Assembly: GCA_963855995.1 (NCBI GenBank)
Contig: OY979723.1
Location: 8,437,013 to 8,501,012, forward strand
DNA: 64,000 nucleotides
Direction of reading: 5' to 3'
DNA from: Muricea muricata
Taxonomy: Eukaryota; Cnidaria; Anthozoa; Malacalcyonacea; Plexauridae
This document shows positions 1 to 12,700 of this stretch, piece after piece. The translations under genes and the position numbers were made by a program. Position 1 is the first letter of the stretch; the number at the start of each line of letters is the position of its first letter. The notes beneath the pieces were generated by a model, which was given only the letters and a program-made list of their open reading frames with translations, was not told the DNA's origin and did not search any database.

Positions 1-758
1 AAATAACCCGCCTTTTAATACTGTAATTCAAGAAGTTTTGTTTCAATTTTGTCTTTAGCAACAGTCCTATCAGCCTTTTTTTTGTAACGGTCAGTAGTTT
101 TATATGTGATTGTAAAATTCGATACTTTTTGCGAGGTTTTTTATTATGGCCACATAAATACTGATGTTGGAAAATAATTAAAGGGAAATGGCAACAAAAA
201 ATTTTATTTTCTCATTTGAAGGAGACTCTAAAATAATATATAGAAGTCTATTACAAAATTTTTGTATCTGTTTTACTTCGGGAGATATTCTCACCTAAAT
301 AATCGAACTGTCCGCCATCTTGGATTAATTTTAACCTCATTTAACAATGTTTTGATGACGTCACAACTGGGATAAGCGATTCAAAGCTTCTCTTAAATAC
401 CTACCACCAATAGAATGTTTGTGAAACCTTTTCAGTCCGTGCTGAAATCCAAAACACTTACTATGTGTGTGGTTATTAAAGAAGATTAATCATTCATGTC
501 CTAAGAAAAAAATTGCGTGACCCAAGTTGTGACATATCGTGCATATCTACAAATATCCAAGATGGCGGACAACTAAAGATTTCAAGTCAAAATATCTCAC
601 CAAATAAGGCAGATATAAAAATTCTGTAATTGACTTCTATACATTGTTTTGGAGTCTCTTTCAAATAAGACAATAAAAATTTTTGTTGCCATTTCCCTTT
701 AAGTGTAATTATTGAACGGATTCAAAAGATTCGTTGTTTCTTTTTATTTTTCATTTAG
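1..758 (+). other. Intron upstream of first visible exon of the giant gene
   Basis: No exon is recognisable here. The stretch ends in a pyrimidine-rich tract and an AG at 757-758, a strong acceptor for the exon starting at 759. Because that exon enters in phase 1, at least one earlier exon must lie left of the window. Most of the interval is occupied by an inverted-repeat element (178-702). Confidence 0.6.
178..702 (+). mobile_element. TTAA-bounded inverted-repeat element, copy 1 (MITE-like)
   Basis: The element starts TTAAAGGGAAATGGCAAC and ends with the reverse complement, GTTGCCATTTCCCTTTAA. The complementary arms extend roughly 150 bp inward with mismatches, and there is no ORF. The core carries CCGCCATCTTGG (311-322), its inverse CCAAGATGGCGG (557-568) and the palindrome TGACGTCA (356-363). 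Opposite-orientation relatives are at 29744-30269 and 61250-61674, with a fragment at 63886-63958. The TTAA ends suggest a piggyBac-like target duplication, but this is inference; no transposase is visible. Confidence 0.85.
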
Positions 759-3700
759 GGTCTCTTCCATTGATCTCTAAAAGCTACGTTATTTTTGTGT
801 TTGGCATCCCCGTGCGCTTTTTCTTCGGGACTGATCTATATTTCTCCGCAAACTTCAGAATTTCATTGTGCCTACGTGACAAAGAAGTGCGTCTTGCGCT
901 TATACCTGGCGTGTGGCTAACTGTTTACGTGGGGGCGAGTGTACCTTTGATAGTCGTAGAAGCGGGAATTACAGTGGAAGCAAAACTTTTGCAAACCTAT
1001 CTTATTCCAGAATTATCTGTACGTATTGACAAATGGCCATTGAAGACTTGCTTGCGGCTAAACATGCAAATGACTCCCCTAAGTATGCGCATATACCTGT
1101 GGTATCGTTTCAGACTTTGTGTACACATGAGTTATAAGCCCTTGTTTTCATTAAGAATCTCTATAAAATGGTGCTCTAAGCATACATTTGCAGAATGGAG
1201 TTGGTCTGTGCGATCTATTCACAGAACTTTATTAGATAACTGTGAGGGCAACATCGACAAAACACGCCCTGGGGTAGGGACATGCAGTGCAAAGCAAGTC
1301 GGAGATAAAAAGTACCTGATTCAATGGCAAGGTTTTACTGAAGATACGAAAATTGAAACGTATATTGTCACTATGGGCTCAATCGCTTGGACAGGCGACG
1401 ACCATTATTCATTACACGGCGAACGACAGAGTCTTGTAGTCCGAAACTTAGAAATTATGCATGGAAGAGAGATCTATGTTACTGTGTACGCAATTAATGG
1501 AGTTGGACTGAAAAGTAGTGGCGCTCACTGTCCAGTGTTAACAGCCAAACGCAAATCGCCCGTTATAACTTTTATCAACGACGGGGACTCTTCCACTGAC
1601 ATCGACTATCAGGCCGACACAACCAGTCTGGCTATGAATTATGGCTTTATTGGAACATTTGCAAACTTGTTGAGTGTAAAATGGGGCATTTCATCTTCAG
1701 CCGTCTGTTCATTGACCGAAGCGAAGGCCGATGTACTCCCTTTGCAAAATATTGGTGAAAGTTACACTATTAAAAAGACGGGACTCAATCTAACAAGTGG
1801 ATCGAAGTATTATGTCCAGGTTGTCGTCGTAAATCAATTGGGGCTTGCTACAGTAGCTTGCAGTAATGGGGTAACTATTGACACTACTTCACCGATACCA
1901 CGCAATTTCACCGTTGGCAAAGATGGTACGAAACTTATCCCTTCTGTTCGACGAGTGTCTGGGAAATTTCAAGACTTTATGGACATCGAAAGTCCTCTTG
2001 TTAACTACGAGTGGAAGTTAATTGATGAAGCCTCCGGCAAAGACGTTACGCCATTTACAACAATTCCGTTGACGCAGAGAAATCCTTTACTTTATGGCTT
2101 AAGTTTAACGTCCGGAAGAAAATATACAGCTGTACTTAAAGGCATAAATGCCGCTGGTCTTTACGCCACTGTTAACGTATCTGGTATTATTCCTGATGAT
2201 AAGATTCCTGTGTGCGAAGGCTTACCACGCGACGTCATTGGTTTCGACGACGTAGTAGACAGAGATTTTATTTCTCTCCTTAAGAATCTGACAGTGATGT
2301 TCGCTTGCCATGATGTCGACAGTGATATCCAGTTGATCGAAGCTGGCGTAGGAACTTATCCGGGCGGAGAAAATGTCCACCCATTCGTTGACATAAGAAA
2401 CTTACCTTCAAAAGTTTCCGAAGATCTCAGAACCACCTGGGTTACATTTACCAACGTTAGCATAACAAAACTTACCAGATATTATGTCACAATCAAAGTT
2501 CAAGACAAGGTTGGCTACAGAAAAACTATTTCCTCTGACGGAATACTAATGGACACAACTGAACCCACAGTTTTAACGGCGTACATCAGGGATGGTCTTC
2601 AGGGGATCGACAGAAAGTACAGTAAGAGGTTCGATGTATATGCAGCACATTGGGAAAATGCATTTTCCGACGCGGAAAGTGGAATTAGAGAGTATTTTGT
2701 GGGACTGGGAACAAGTTCAGGTTTGGATGACAAATCAGCGTTTACAAGTTACAATTTGAGCACGAAGGCTTTAGTCAGTAGCAGTGTCCTCGAAAGTGGA
2801 ATGACATATTATGTAACAGTGATTGCATGTAACAGAGTTGGTATGTGCGTGAATGGTAGCAGCAATGGAGCAATGGTAGACTTTATGTCGCCACATACGG
2901 GCGTAGTCACAGCAGGTGAGAAAGGACCACCACTCAAAATAACATGGATCAACAAAGCAGCCTGGGCAAGGTGGAAATGGTGTTTAGCAGACAGAAGTGG
3001 GCTTCATGCTTCTTCCAACTCTTGCGCTGTGTCAAGTTTTTATGATGAACATTCAGGAATCCGGAGCTTTGGTTTAGCCGTGCTTTCATACGACACAGCT
3101 GGAATGTTAACACCAGTAAAAACAGCAGGGCGTGTTATTTCTAGTGGACTTCATGTAGTGATGCCAAATGGTGTGTTTGCAGTAGTTGTCCGGGCTGAAG
3201 ATCGTGCTGGTGGAAGCTCCAATGCCATTTCCAAATCATTTATCATTGATATTACCCCACCTAGCATTACCAAACTTTACCATGGCCAGGAATTTGAACA
3301 AATTGAGTATACCCGTACAAAAGACCATCTTTTCAAGGCATTTTTTGAAATTTCCGAAGATATATCCAACATTGTCTCTTACAGTGTTGGCGTTTCGACT
3401 TTTCCAGGCGGAAATGATATCATATCTTTTAGGCAGTATGAGACTAATGTCACGGCCAATATTATTCGCGTCAACTGGACATCAGTGAACGCAAAAACTT
3501 TAGTAAATGGGCGGAAGTACTATATAACAGTGAAAAGTACAAATCCAGCAGGATTATTTTCGATCACTTCGTCGCTACCCTTAATTTTTGACAATGAACC
3601 TCCATTGGTCTCTCATGTTTTCGATGGTTGGGAGATCCAGGATTCTCAGTATCATCCATTTCCAAATATTTACCGCATACATTGGCAGAAAATTACTGAT

Positions 3701-6700
3701 ATTTCTGGCATCGAGGAAATTGTAGGATGTTTAAGTTCCACACCGGCCGTAAACGAGTGCAATCTTCATCCTAAGGTGAAAATTTCTAATAAAGCAACAT
3801 CTTACACGTTTACAAATATATCTCTTCATTCAGGAATACATTGCTATGCATACCTTAGAGTAAAGGACAAAGCCGGTAACTATGGCAATTTCTTGAGTAA
3901 TGGTGCATTAATTGACACAAGTCCACCAAAGAAAGGGCAAGTAGTAGACGGGCCTGGGGGAAGTGACCGAATTTATCAGCGTGAAACAAACATTCTTTAC
4001 GCAACTTGGTCAGGATTTTTTGAAAACGAATCTAGTATTCATCATTACGAGTTAGCATTCGGCACCAGTCCAAATGATTTCAACGTTCAACCGTTTACAA
4101 ACATTGGTTTAATTACATCATCACCTAGTTCAAATCTTTTAGTTTCGGAGCTAAAAAACGGTGTAGTTTATTACGCACAAGTTGTCGCCTACAATGTACT
4201 GGGAATTAGAAGCGATATTGCAATCTCTGATGGAGTTTTGGTTGAGACTACGCCTCCTATTTTTGTATCGGCAGTCTCAGACGGGAAAGTGTACGGCGTT
4301 GACTTTGATTATTCTAGCAATTTTACGTCGCTGTCATTCAACTGGAAATGCGAAGACAACGATACCAGGCTACGACAAGTCTTTGTTGGAGTTGGGACCC
4401 AACCTGGTATCCAGGATATTTCTGTGTATCGCACCGTATTACCCTACCAAACATCTTACACCTTTGATGGTTTAAATCTCACAAGAGGTCTTAGGTATTT
4501 TTCTACAGTGAAATGCATAAATAATGTGGGTTTACAAAATTCAATGTCCAGTGACGGCGTAATAATGGATTCCACTCCGCCTGAGTTAAAATATATAAAC
4601 ATCGGTGATAAGCGTCATGGAGCTTCTATCCATATGGTTGGACAAGGTTCTGGCCTACTCGCGAGCTGGAAATTCAGTGACTTTGAAAGTAATGTTATTC
4701 GATACAAGATATCTATCCAACACATGCAAAGTAATAGGCTCATCTTTGGACCATTGGAGTATCCTGGTAATCAAACTTCCGAGTATTTAGTTTTAAGGAA
4801 AAACGACTTCAGACACAAGGAACATTATGTTCTTTCCCTCACGGCTTTCAATGGTGTAGGGCTTCATTCTACTGCTATGAGCAATGGCTTTCTTGTTGAT
4901 GGAACGGCACCCATTTGCACAAAGGTTTATGATGCTACTCTAAATGGGGATAAAACCAGCTTTAGCTGTCATATTTCGAAGTTAGCTATCCATGCGAACT
5001 GCATTGATGCCGAAACAGGGATTTCCAAATACATGTTTGCCATAAGAAATTTTAACTCATCCAAACATATCGTTCCCTTTCATCGCGTAAACACAAATTT
5101 TAACTCTACATCTATCCTTGTCGTGGATGGTTCTGGAAAACAACTTGTTAAACTTGAACATGGTGCACAGTATCAGGTTGGTGTTCGCGTCACAAACAAT
5201 GTTAATCTCACCAATGACTACTGGACTTCTGGTGTAACAATTGATACGACTGGCCCAATATTTCGAAGAGTTACGTCATCCTACAACGTTCACAGCAATG
5301 CAATTCGAGTTGTCTGGGGTCTTTTCGATGATGAGAGCGGTGTAAAATCTTTGTACTGGTCAATGCATACGTCTCCAAATCTTGAGAATCCTGAACATTT
5401 TACTAAAATTTTGCATAATACTACAGAAATTTTGGTTGACCCTGACATATCTTTTAATCTTGGCAGGACATATTACGTTTATCTTAAAGCTATAAACAAT
5501 GCTGGTTTGTCAACATTGTTTGTATCGAACGGTGTGGTGGTTGATCGAACTCCGCCTTCAGCTGGGCGTGTGTCAGCTGCTTTCTCTCTACCAGAAAATT
5601 ACGACGGTAATCCAAGCATGACAGATGGCGCATCATTTCCAGTCAGATGGGTTGGCTTCATTGATAAAGAAAGTGGCATACAATCATATAAATGGGCTAT
5701 CGGAGTAGACCGAGAAAAGACAAGAACCATGGCTGATGATTTGTTTATCAATATGCAGTCCTCGGTATCTACGAACGGCTATGTAATTAAAAATCAAACT
5801 ATACGCACAAGTACAGTATATTACGTATGCATACGAATTACGAATGGAGCTGGACTGTCTACTACGAATTGTTCCCGAGGTGTGCGAGTTGAATTAGGAA
5901 AGCTAACGCCCGGCGCTGTATTCGATGGCCCTTTCAAACATGATATCGATTTTCAACTTGATGATAAAGCATTATGGGTTAATTGGACCGGATTTAAAGA
6001 CCCAGTTTACGGACTTAAAAAGTATTCCTGGTGTTACGGATTACTTTCGAGCTTAGAGAACGACACATTTGATTGCTCGAGTGCGCTATTTGATGTTGAT
6101 CCACCACTTAAAAATTCCGCGCACAAATTTCACAACGTTTCCTTATTGCATGGAATACGTTATAACGCTAAAGTTGAAGTAATTAACCAAAGAGAAGAAA
6201 TGGCATCCGCTATCTCAGACGGTGTAACTGTTGATCGTACGGCTCCCAATGCGGGGAAAGTGGAATTTGGAGGTTCGCAAAGTTCATCAACAGTTTATCT
6301 TACAGGAATTTCGGCCCCGATCGTGTCATGGTCAATGTACGAAAGCGAAAGCGCGCTGCAAAAGTTCCAGCTCGGAGTTGGTCACTTACCGCACTTTGAC
6401 GATTTGCTGTCCTACATAAATCTTGATGGAAGTACGTCCTCTTTTAATCTTGAACAAACAAACTTCAACCTTAGTCACGGCCTTACTTTTTACGTCACCG
6501 TACTTGGAGTGAATGTTTTGGGACTTGAGGCGAGAATAGTTTCCCCGCAAATAGTCGTTGACTGGCAGCCACCAAGACCTGGTGTCGTCAGTGATGGTAA
6601 TGGAACAGATGACATTGATTTTCAATTCGACGTAGGGCGCATATCGGCCACCTGGAATGAGTTTTTGGATGCAGAGAGTGATATTGTGGAGTATTTATAC

Positions 6701-6719
6701 TGTGTAGGGACTGGACCAG
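759..6719 (+). CDS. Giant gene exon 1 in window: N-terminal module plus 15 FN3-like repeats
   Basis: A 5,961-bp uninterrupted coding exon. The acceptor AG is at 757-758 and the donor GTAAGA begins at 6720. Roughly the first 160 residues (759-1240) form a hydrophobic/Trp-rich module with spaced cysteines, unlike the later repeats. From about 1250 onward come tandem repeats of about 105 residues, with linker landmarks near 1540, 1871, 2548, 2872, 3242, 3583, 3906, 4234, 4560, 4890, 5232, 5533, 5884, 6223 and 6550. Many repeats contain an FxDxESGI-like segment and a conserved Trp typical of FN3-like beta sandwiches. The exon exits in phase 1. The absence of introns over nearly 6 kb contrasts with the short exons further down. 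Confidence 0.9.
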
Positions 6720-9700
6720 GTAAGAGATGTGAGAGGATATTGGGCCTCAAATATATTAATCACAGTATACTGCTGTATGTGTAGCAGTATACTGTAGCAA
6801 AGGGGATCCTACTTTGTTATGCTCATGTGCACAAACATGTGTTTTATCGATAAAATTGTTATTTAGAAAACGTTTATGCGTTCGGGTGTTTTCCTATGTT
6901 ACCCCTTTTGCAGCATTATGAAAAAAATGTTTAAGAAGAAAGATATGTTTTTCTTGAAAAAGCATATTAATAGCGAATGTGAAGTTAAATCATTTTATGT
7001 TCATGTTTAGCACAAAACAATCAAAGAGCAAAGATGTATTATCAGCGTTTTCATTGAGTCTTCGCAATAAAACATATGATGTTATACTAAAACAGTCAGC
7101 ATAAAACCAACTTGTTTTTCTTCATAGATTTTTGCAATGTTTTAAACCGAACCTCTGTCGGGTTGGACTTACGCGCAGAAGCTGAAGTAGAACTTAAACA
7201 CGGCCAAACTTATTTTGTAACCATAACTGCCATTAACGGTGCTGGGTTATCAGTGACTTCTTCTTCCAACGGTGTAACAATCGATACATCCCCACCTGTT
7301 ATCCAAGGTTTCTCTATAACGTCTGGAATGAAATTGGATCTAAATTCGACGAGTCGAAACATCAGCTCTGACATCACTGCTGTTTCAACAAACAAGTGGA
7401 AGATATCCGCCACGTGGGATTACATCATCGACGAGGAAAGCGAAATCAAACGCGTATCTGTATGTGCATCCACGAGTACAGAAGACTGCAACTTACTTCT
7501 GTGGCGCGATCTGATCCCTATTTCTTCAGTTGTCAGTCTCGATTTTCATACGTCACTGCAATCTGGGATCGTCCTAATGTTAAAGCTTCGGGTAGAAAAT
7601 AGCGCGGGTTTGAAGACAACCACGATTTCAAATAGGGTTCTTATAGACAGCAGTCCTCCCGTCAAAGGTGTAGTTAAAGTTAACGGCAAAGAAAGTTTTG
7701 TCGTGTTGAAGGACGGGCAACCGCTCTTTGCTTCTTGGTGGGGTTTTGACGACTTTCAATCTGGTATCAAAGAATATCAGTGGAAAATTTGTTTCGCAGT
7801 TAAAATTTCTGATTGTATTACTGAATTTGTACGTGTGGGTTTAAAAAGTCAAATTGTTTTAAATGATATAGGAATTGACCATGGGAAAGAATACCAGTTT
7901 GTCGTAAAAGCAGTAAATTTTGCCGGACTTGATACCGCTGTTGTTTCAAACTCGTTTATTCTTGACAAAACATCTCCAGAAACAGGCGTGGTATTGAATG
8001 GTCATGAGGCGTTCGAGGACAGGTTTTGTCAAAGTTCATCCACAAAAATATTTGCAAGGTGGAAAGGCTTTCGTGACCAAGAAAGTGGAATTTCTCTCTA
8101 TGAAATTTGCATCGGTTCAATATCCGGTCTTTGCGATATTGCAGGGTTCAAAAACGTTGGTTTAGTTGCCAATACGATCGTTAAAAATTTAAATCTTACT
8201 CATAATGCGACATACTATACTACAGTGCAGGCTACAAATGGTGCTGGCCAGACCTGTTTTGCCTCGTCAAGTGGAATGACTGTCGACCTTACCCCACCAA
8301 TCGGTGGCAAACTTCGAGATGGAGATGATTTAGACACAAATGTCACAGTGCAGGACTTGTTTGTTAGCATGAATTGGGATGAATTTAACGATGAGGAATC
8401 TGGAGTTTCTGAATATGTCGTTTGCGCCGGGACTAACGTGGGAGCTTGTGATTTGGTGTCCCGGACAACAGTGAATAACGGCCTTGCAGTCAAACTCAAT
8501 GTTTGGCCAGCAATCAGTTCAGGAACTGTAGTGTATTCAACATTGTGGGCGTATAACAACGCTGGAGGTGTGACAGAAATATATTCAGACGGAGTTCTGG
8601 TCGATACTACACAACCAAGTTCAGGCATAGTGAGTCTTAATTCGAACTTTGCTATTGTGCATAAACAAATTTACTTCATGGTTGGTTCATTTTCGCTATT
8701 TTTCTTATTTACTCGTTGTAAATCATAACTCGTAAATTAAAATCGTGCGTACGTGCACGTTCTCAATAACTAATACTACAATACATAATTTTAGAAATTT
8801 GTTTTTATACCTTTAGGTCCATATTGCATCACTCAGTTCAAAGGGTGGCAGCAAAATAATATATGTTACCAGCAAAGAATATCTGTGCGCAACCTGGAAC
8901 ACGTTCAATGACAGTGAAACTGCTATTGCCAGCTATCACTTTTCTGTGTGCTCGGAGGTCAACCCTGGCAATTGTCCTATTTTGCAACGAAATCTCAACA
9001 ATAAAACATCCATTTGTGTGGAAGAACCGCCTGTTATCGAAGGAGAGATATACAGTGTTATAGTCACAGCAACTAACGAAGTGGGACTCAGTTCCACTTC
9101 CAAATCTACGCATTTCGTAATCGATACAACGGAGCCAGATGTTGGTGAAATTGTCACATCTAATCCATTAGGGGAAGAATATAGTTTCATCTCGTCGAGC
9201 ATAACAGCAGAATGGAAAGGTTTTTTGGACAAGGAAAGTGGCATCGCAGATTATCATATTTGTATTGGAAAGGAACCTGGATTGTGTAATGTTAAAGAGT
9301 CGGTTTCTGTTGGCAAATCATCGCGGTATACTTGGCACAATTTGAGTTTGGTCTCTACTATGGAGTATTTTGTTTCCATAAGAAGTGTCAACAATGCTGG
9401 TCTGTTTACCGATTTTGTAGCTTCAGATCCATTTACAGTGGACACGACAGGTTTGCTTCTTATTCTAAAAACAAACTTAATTTTCTGACACGTAGAGAAA
9501 GGTTTTACGTAAAAATTTTCGAGAGTGAGGTAGGATGATTTTACCTTTCTTTTGTACAATGATTTTAAAAGTGCTTTTTGTGTTATAATAAGCTCATGTT
9601 ATTCATTTTGAACTCAAGATTTGCAAATGCACCGAAATTGCCTTTGCGAATCTGTAACTTATCGCCGCCAAAATTCTGTTTCTTCCCTAAAAAATTACGC

Positions 9701-12700
9701 GCAATTTAAATTGGAAGCAGTTAAGCAGTTAATTACCCGGCTTTTTAATCACTGGTCCCAAACTACGATTAGTTCATTTTTAAAATTGTTTTCTTTAATG
9801 TTTAACTTCGTTAGTGACCTCAAATAAATAATCAATAAATCTATCGTTCTCAGATTCATCTATTACATGAAAAAGAATTGGCCTCTAACGCGACAAATCA
9901 AACGAACTATAGCTACAAAGCGAAGTCTTTTATTATAACTCTTCATTTTTAATATGAAAACCATGTCCAAATCAAAGCTATGCAGCACAATTTTAATAGA
10001 ATAAATTTTCTCATAGCTCCATTTCCAGTTGAAATATTTGACGGCTCCGAAAGTGGTCAAGATATCGACTACCAACAAAATCGTGACGAGCTATCTGCTT
10101 CATGGTTCCAAGTGGAAGACCCAGAAAGCGACATCCTGACACTTAGTTGGTGTATCGGATTACTGCCTGGCTCGTGTGATCAAATACAAAACACACCAAT
10201 CGATGTCACTTTTACAAAAATGTCTGCATTCTTCCAGCAACCAGCCAAAAACGGAAATAAATATTATGTCACAGTAATTGCGGTGAATAGTGCCGGTTTG
10301 AGTACAGCCGTAACATCGGACGGAGTAACAATTGATTACACGTCACCTGTTGCTGGAGTGGTGGTTGTTGGTCAGAATAACCAGACGGATTACATCACGA
10401 ATAGCGATACAGTATATGCACACTGGTCAGGATTCGAAGATGCAGTTAGTGGTGTTAGGTCGTACGAGTTTGCATTGTGCGAGAAGAAAAATACATCAAC
10501 ATGTCCGCTGGAATTCACAGATATTCGTCTTGAAACTAACATCACTATATCAGGTTGGTAAATTTCATTGAGATTGCGCTACTCCGTTTGAATTGTTTTC
10601 AGAATATGTGAAATTACTGTCTGGTAGGTGTGCAGGAGGAACAGATCAGATAAAATCAAACAAATGAACAAAACTGTACACATTCAGATTGCTGTTCCAT
10701 TTTATTTCAAAACGTCACCTTGCAAGGTGGTCGTAGACCAGATCTAACTTGTTACCATTTAATGACTTCTAGGTCTTGATTTGGAAAACGACAAAGGATA
10801 TGTTGTAATTGTTCGTGCTACAGATTTTGTTGACTTAAATGTGGAAGCAACGTCAAATGAATTCATTGTGGATGAGACACCACCGGTTCCTGGGTGGATT
10901 ACGATTGTTAGCCCATCGCCAACAAATTCTAACAGGACGCAAATCACAGCGAGGTATGAATATTTATGCACAAAATTATCCGTTTACATCCCAACGTTAA
11001 AATGAAAATTTTCTCCCCTTTCGCATCCTTTTTTACTGAATGAATATATTATAGCTCGTTTTTCAATGGGGAAATTTGTTCGGGCAAGACAAAATATCCG
11101 GTAACATTGTTTGGCGAAAAATTTCGCCTTGCTTCGAAAGAACAAGCTCACCATGCAGGAAAAATGGGTCTATTTTGTGGAACATTAATATCTGTTATGA
11201 TCGTTGATACTAATAATGCATTTTCACTGAATCAACGGTATTTCGATTAAAGTAGCACCAAGGTACGGCTAAAGTGTCAGCAGTGGCAAATGAGAATGTT
11301 TTCGGATAATACTCGGATCCTATAGCCTCGTCTTGAGTACAACTTTGAACGAGACACAGCTGCCCTGCCTATTTGCATTTAGCGTGCATGTGTACAGCTA
11401 ATTTAATTAAGTTTGACATTTCACTGTTTCACGTTTCACAAACGAGACAGCAATATTTTGTACACATTTCTTCCTTCTTCCCTGGAAAGATGCACTGTGT
11501 TTATCAAAAGAGAACAGTCAAGGCTTCGTCTCAAATACCTCCTGTACATTTTTGTTCTCCAGGTGGGGCAATTGTTATGATCCCGAATCGGAATTGTCTT
11601 ATTATGAAATTTGTCTTGGTAAATCGAAGGGAGAATGCGACGAAATTGACTATCTATTTGTGGGGTTGAACATGACGCATAAATTCAATGACCTAAAATT
11701 GGGTCATAAAGAAGAATACTACGTTACGATTAAGATTACCAACATTGTTGGACTTTTATCACAAATGACATCAAATGGTGTGAAGATCGACCGTACTCCA
11801 CCTGAACCTGTAAAGCACATGAGCGGTACGTCTTCTAACAAAATGTCATTTTCAGGTAACTTGTCACTGTTCTCGTTTACATTTTCTGTCATAGGCATGT
11901 ACACAGCATCGACTACCTAATTGACTGAGCGTAGTTTTTAAACATTAAGTATTTCAGATAGTTCATAAAAATTATTTATGATGAATTGCGAATTGCTGAC
12001 AAAATTTGTTTGAAGAATTTATTTAAATTATTGTTGTAGAAAATATAAGATGGAAGAAAAAAATTAAAATTTCATGCAAGGATGACCTAATGAAAGCCAC
12101 ATGGCTGGAACACGGAGATAAGGAGTCTGGTGTAGCCTCAACTGAATGGTGCATTGAAAGTGTCAATGATTCCTGTAATATACAGGCATGGGAGTCTTTA
12201 TCGCCAGGAACATTAACCGTCTCTGCTATAATTCATCCTCTTCCTAAATTAACTGGTGTTCGAGCAGTCGTTCGAATTACAAATGGGGTTGGAAACCAAG
12301 TACTACTCAAATCTTCCCAATGCAACCCTGAAAAAATATTCCCACCTCAGATCAAAGTATCAGTCGTTTATGAATTAAATGATACAAGGCTTGTTTCAGT
12401 TTACCAGACCAATACCGACGTAATCATTGCGACCTGGTCATTACCAGAAAACAAAACTTCGTATTCTCGTGTGCAAGCAGCTCTAACAGAATATGATGAA
12501 AATGCAGTTACCAGCGTAGTTGAGAAATGGCATGGAGAACCACTTATTTTTGATTTCGTAGACATCCCCAGTGGAAAATCGTTTGTCGTATTTAGTGGAA
12601 GGACATTAAACCCCTATGTCAAGTATCGTCCAGTTGTAAGGATTTGTAACGATTTGGATCTTTGTACTGATTCAAGTGGTGATCCCGTGATAATAATTCC

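Noticed and set aside
8630-8728. Continuation of giant-gene exon 2 to the stop at 8728
   Set aside because: A strong GTGAGT donor at 8630 joins in phase to the next repeat-encoding exon, and the extra residues do not fit the repeat.
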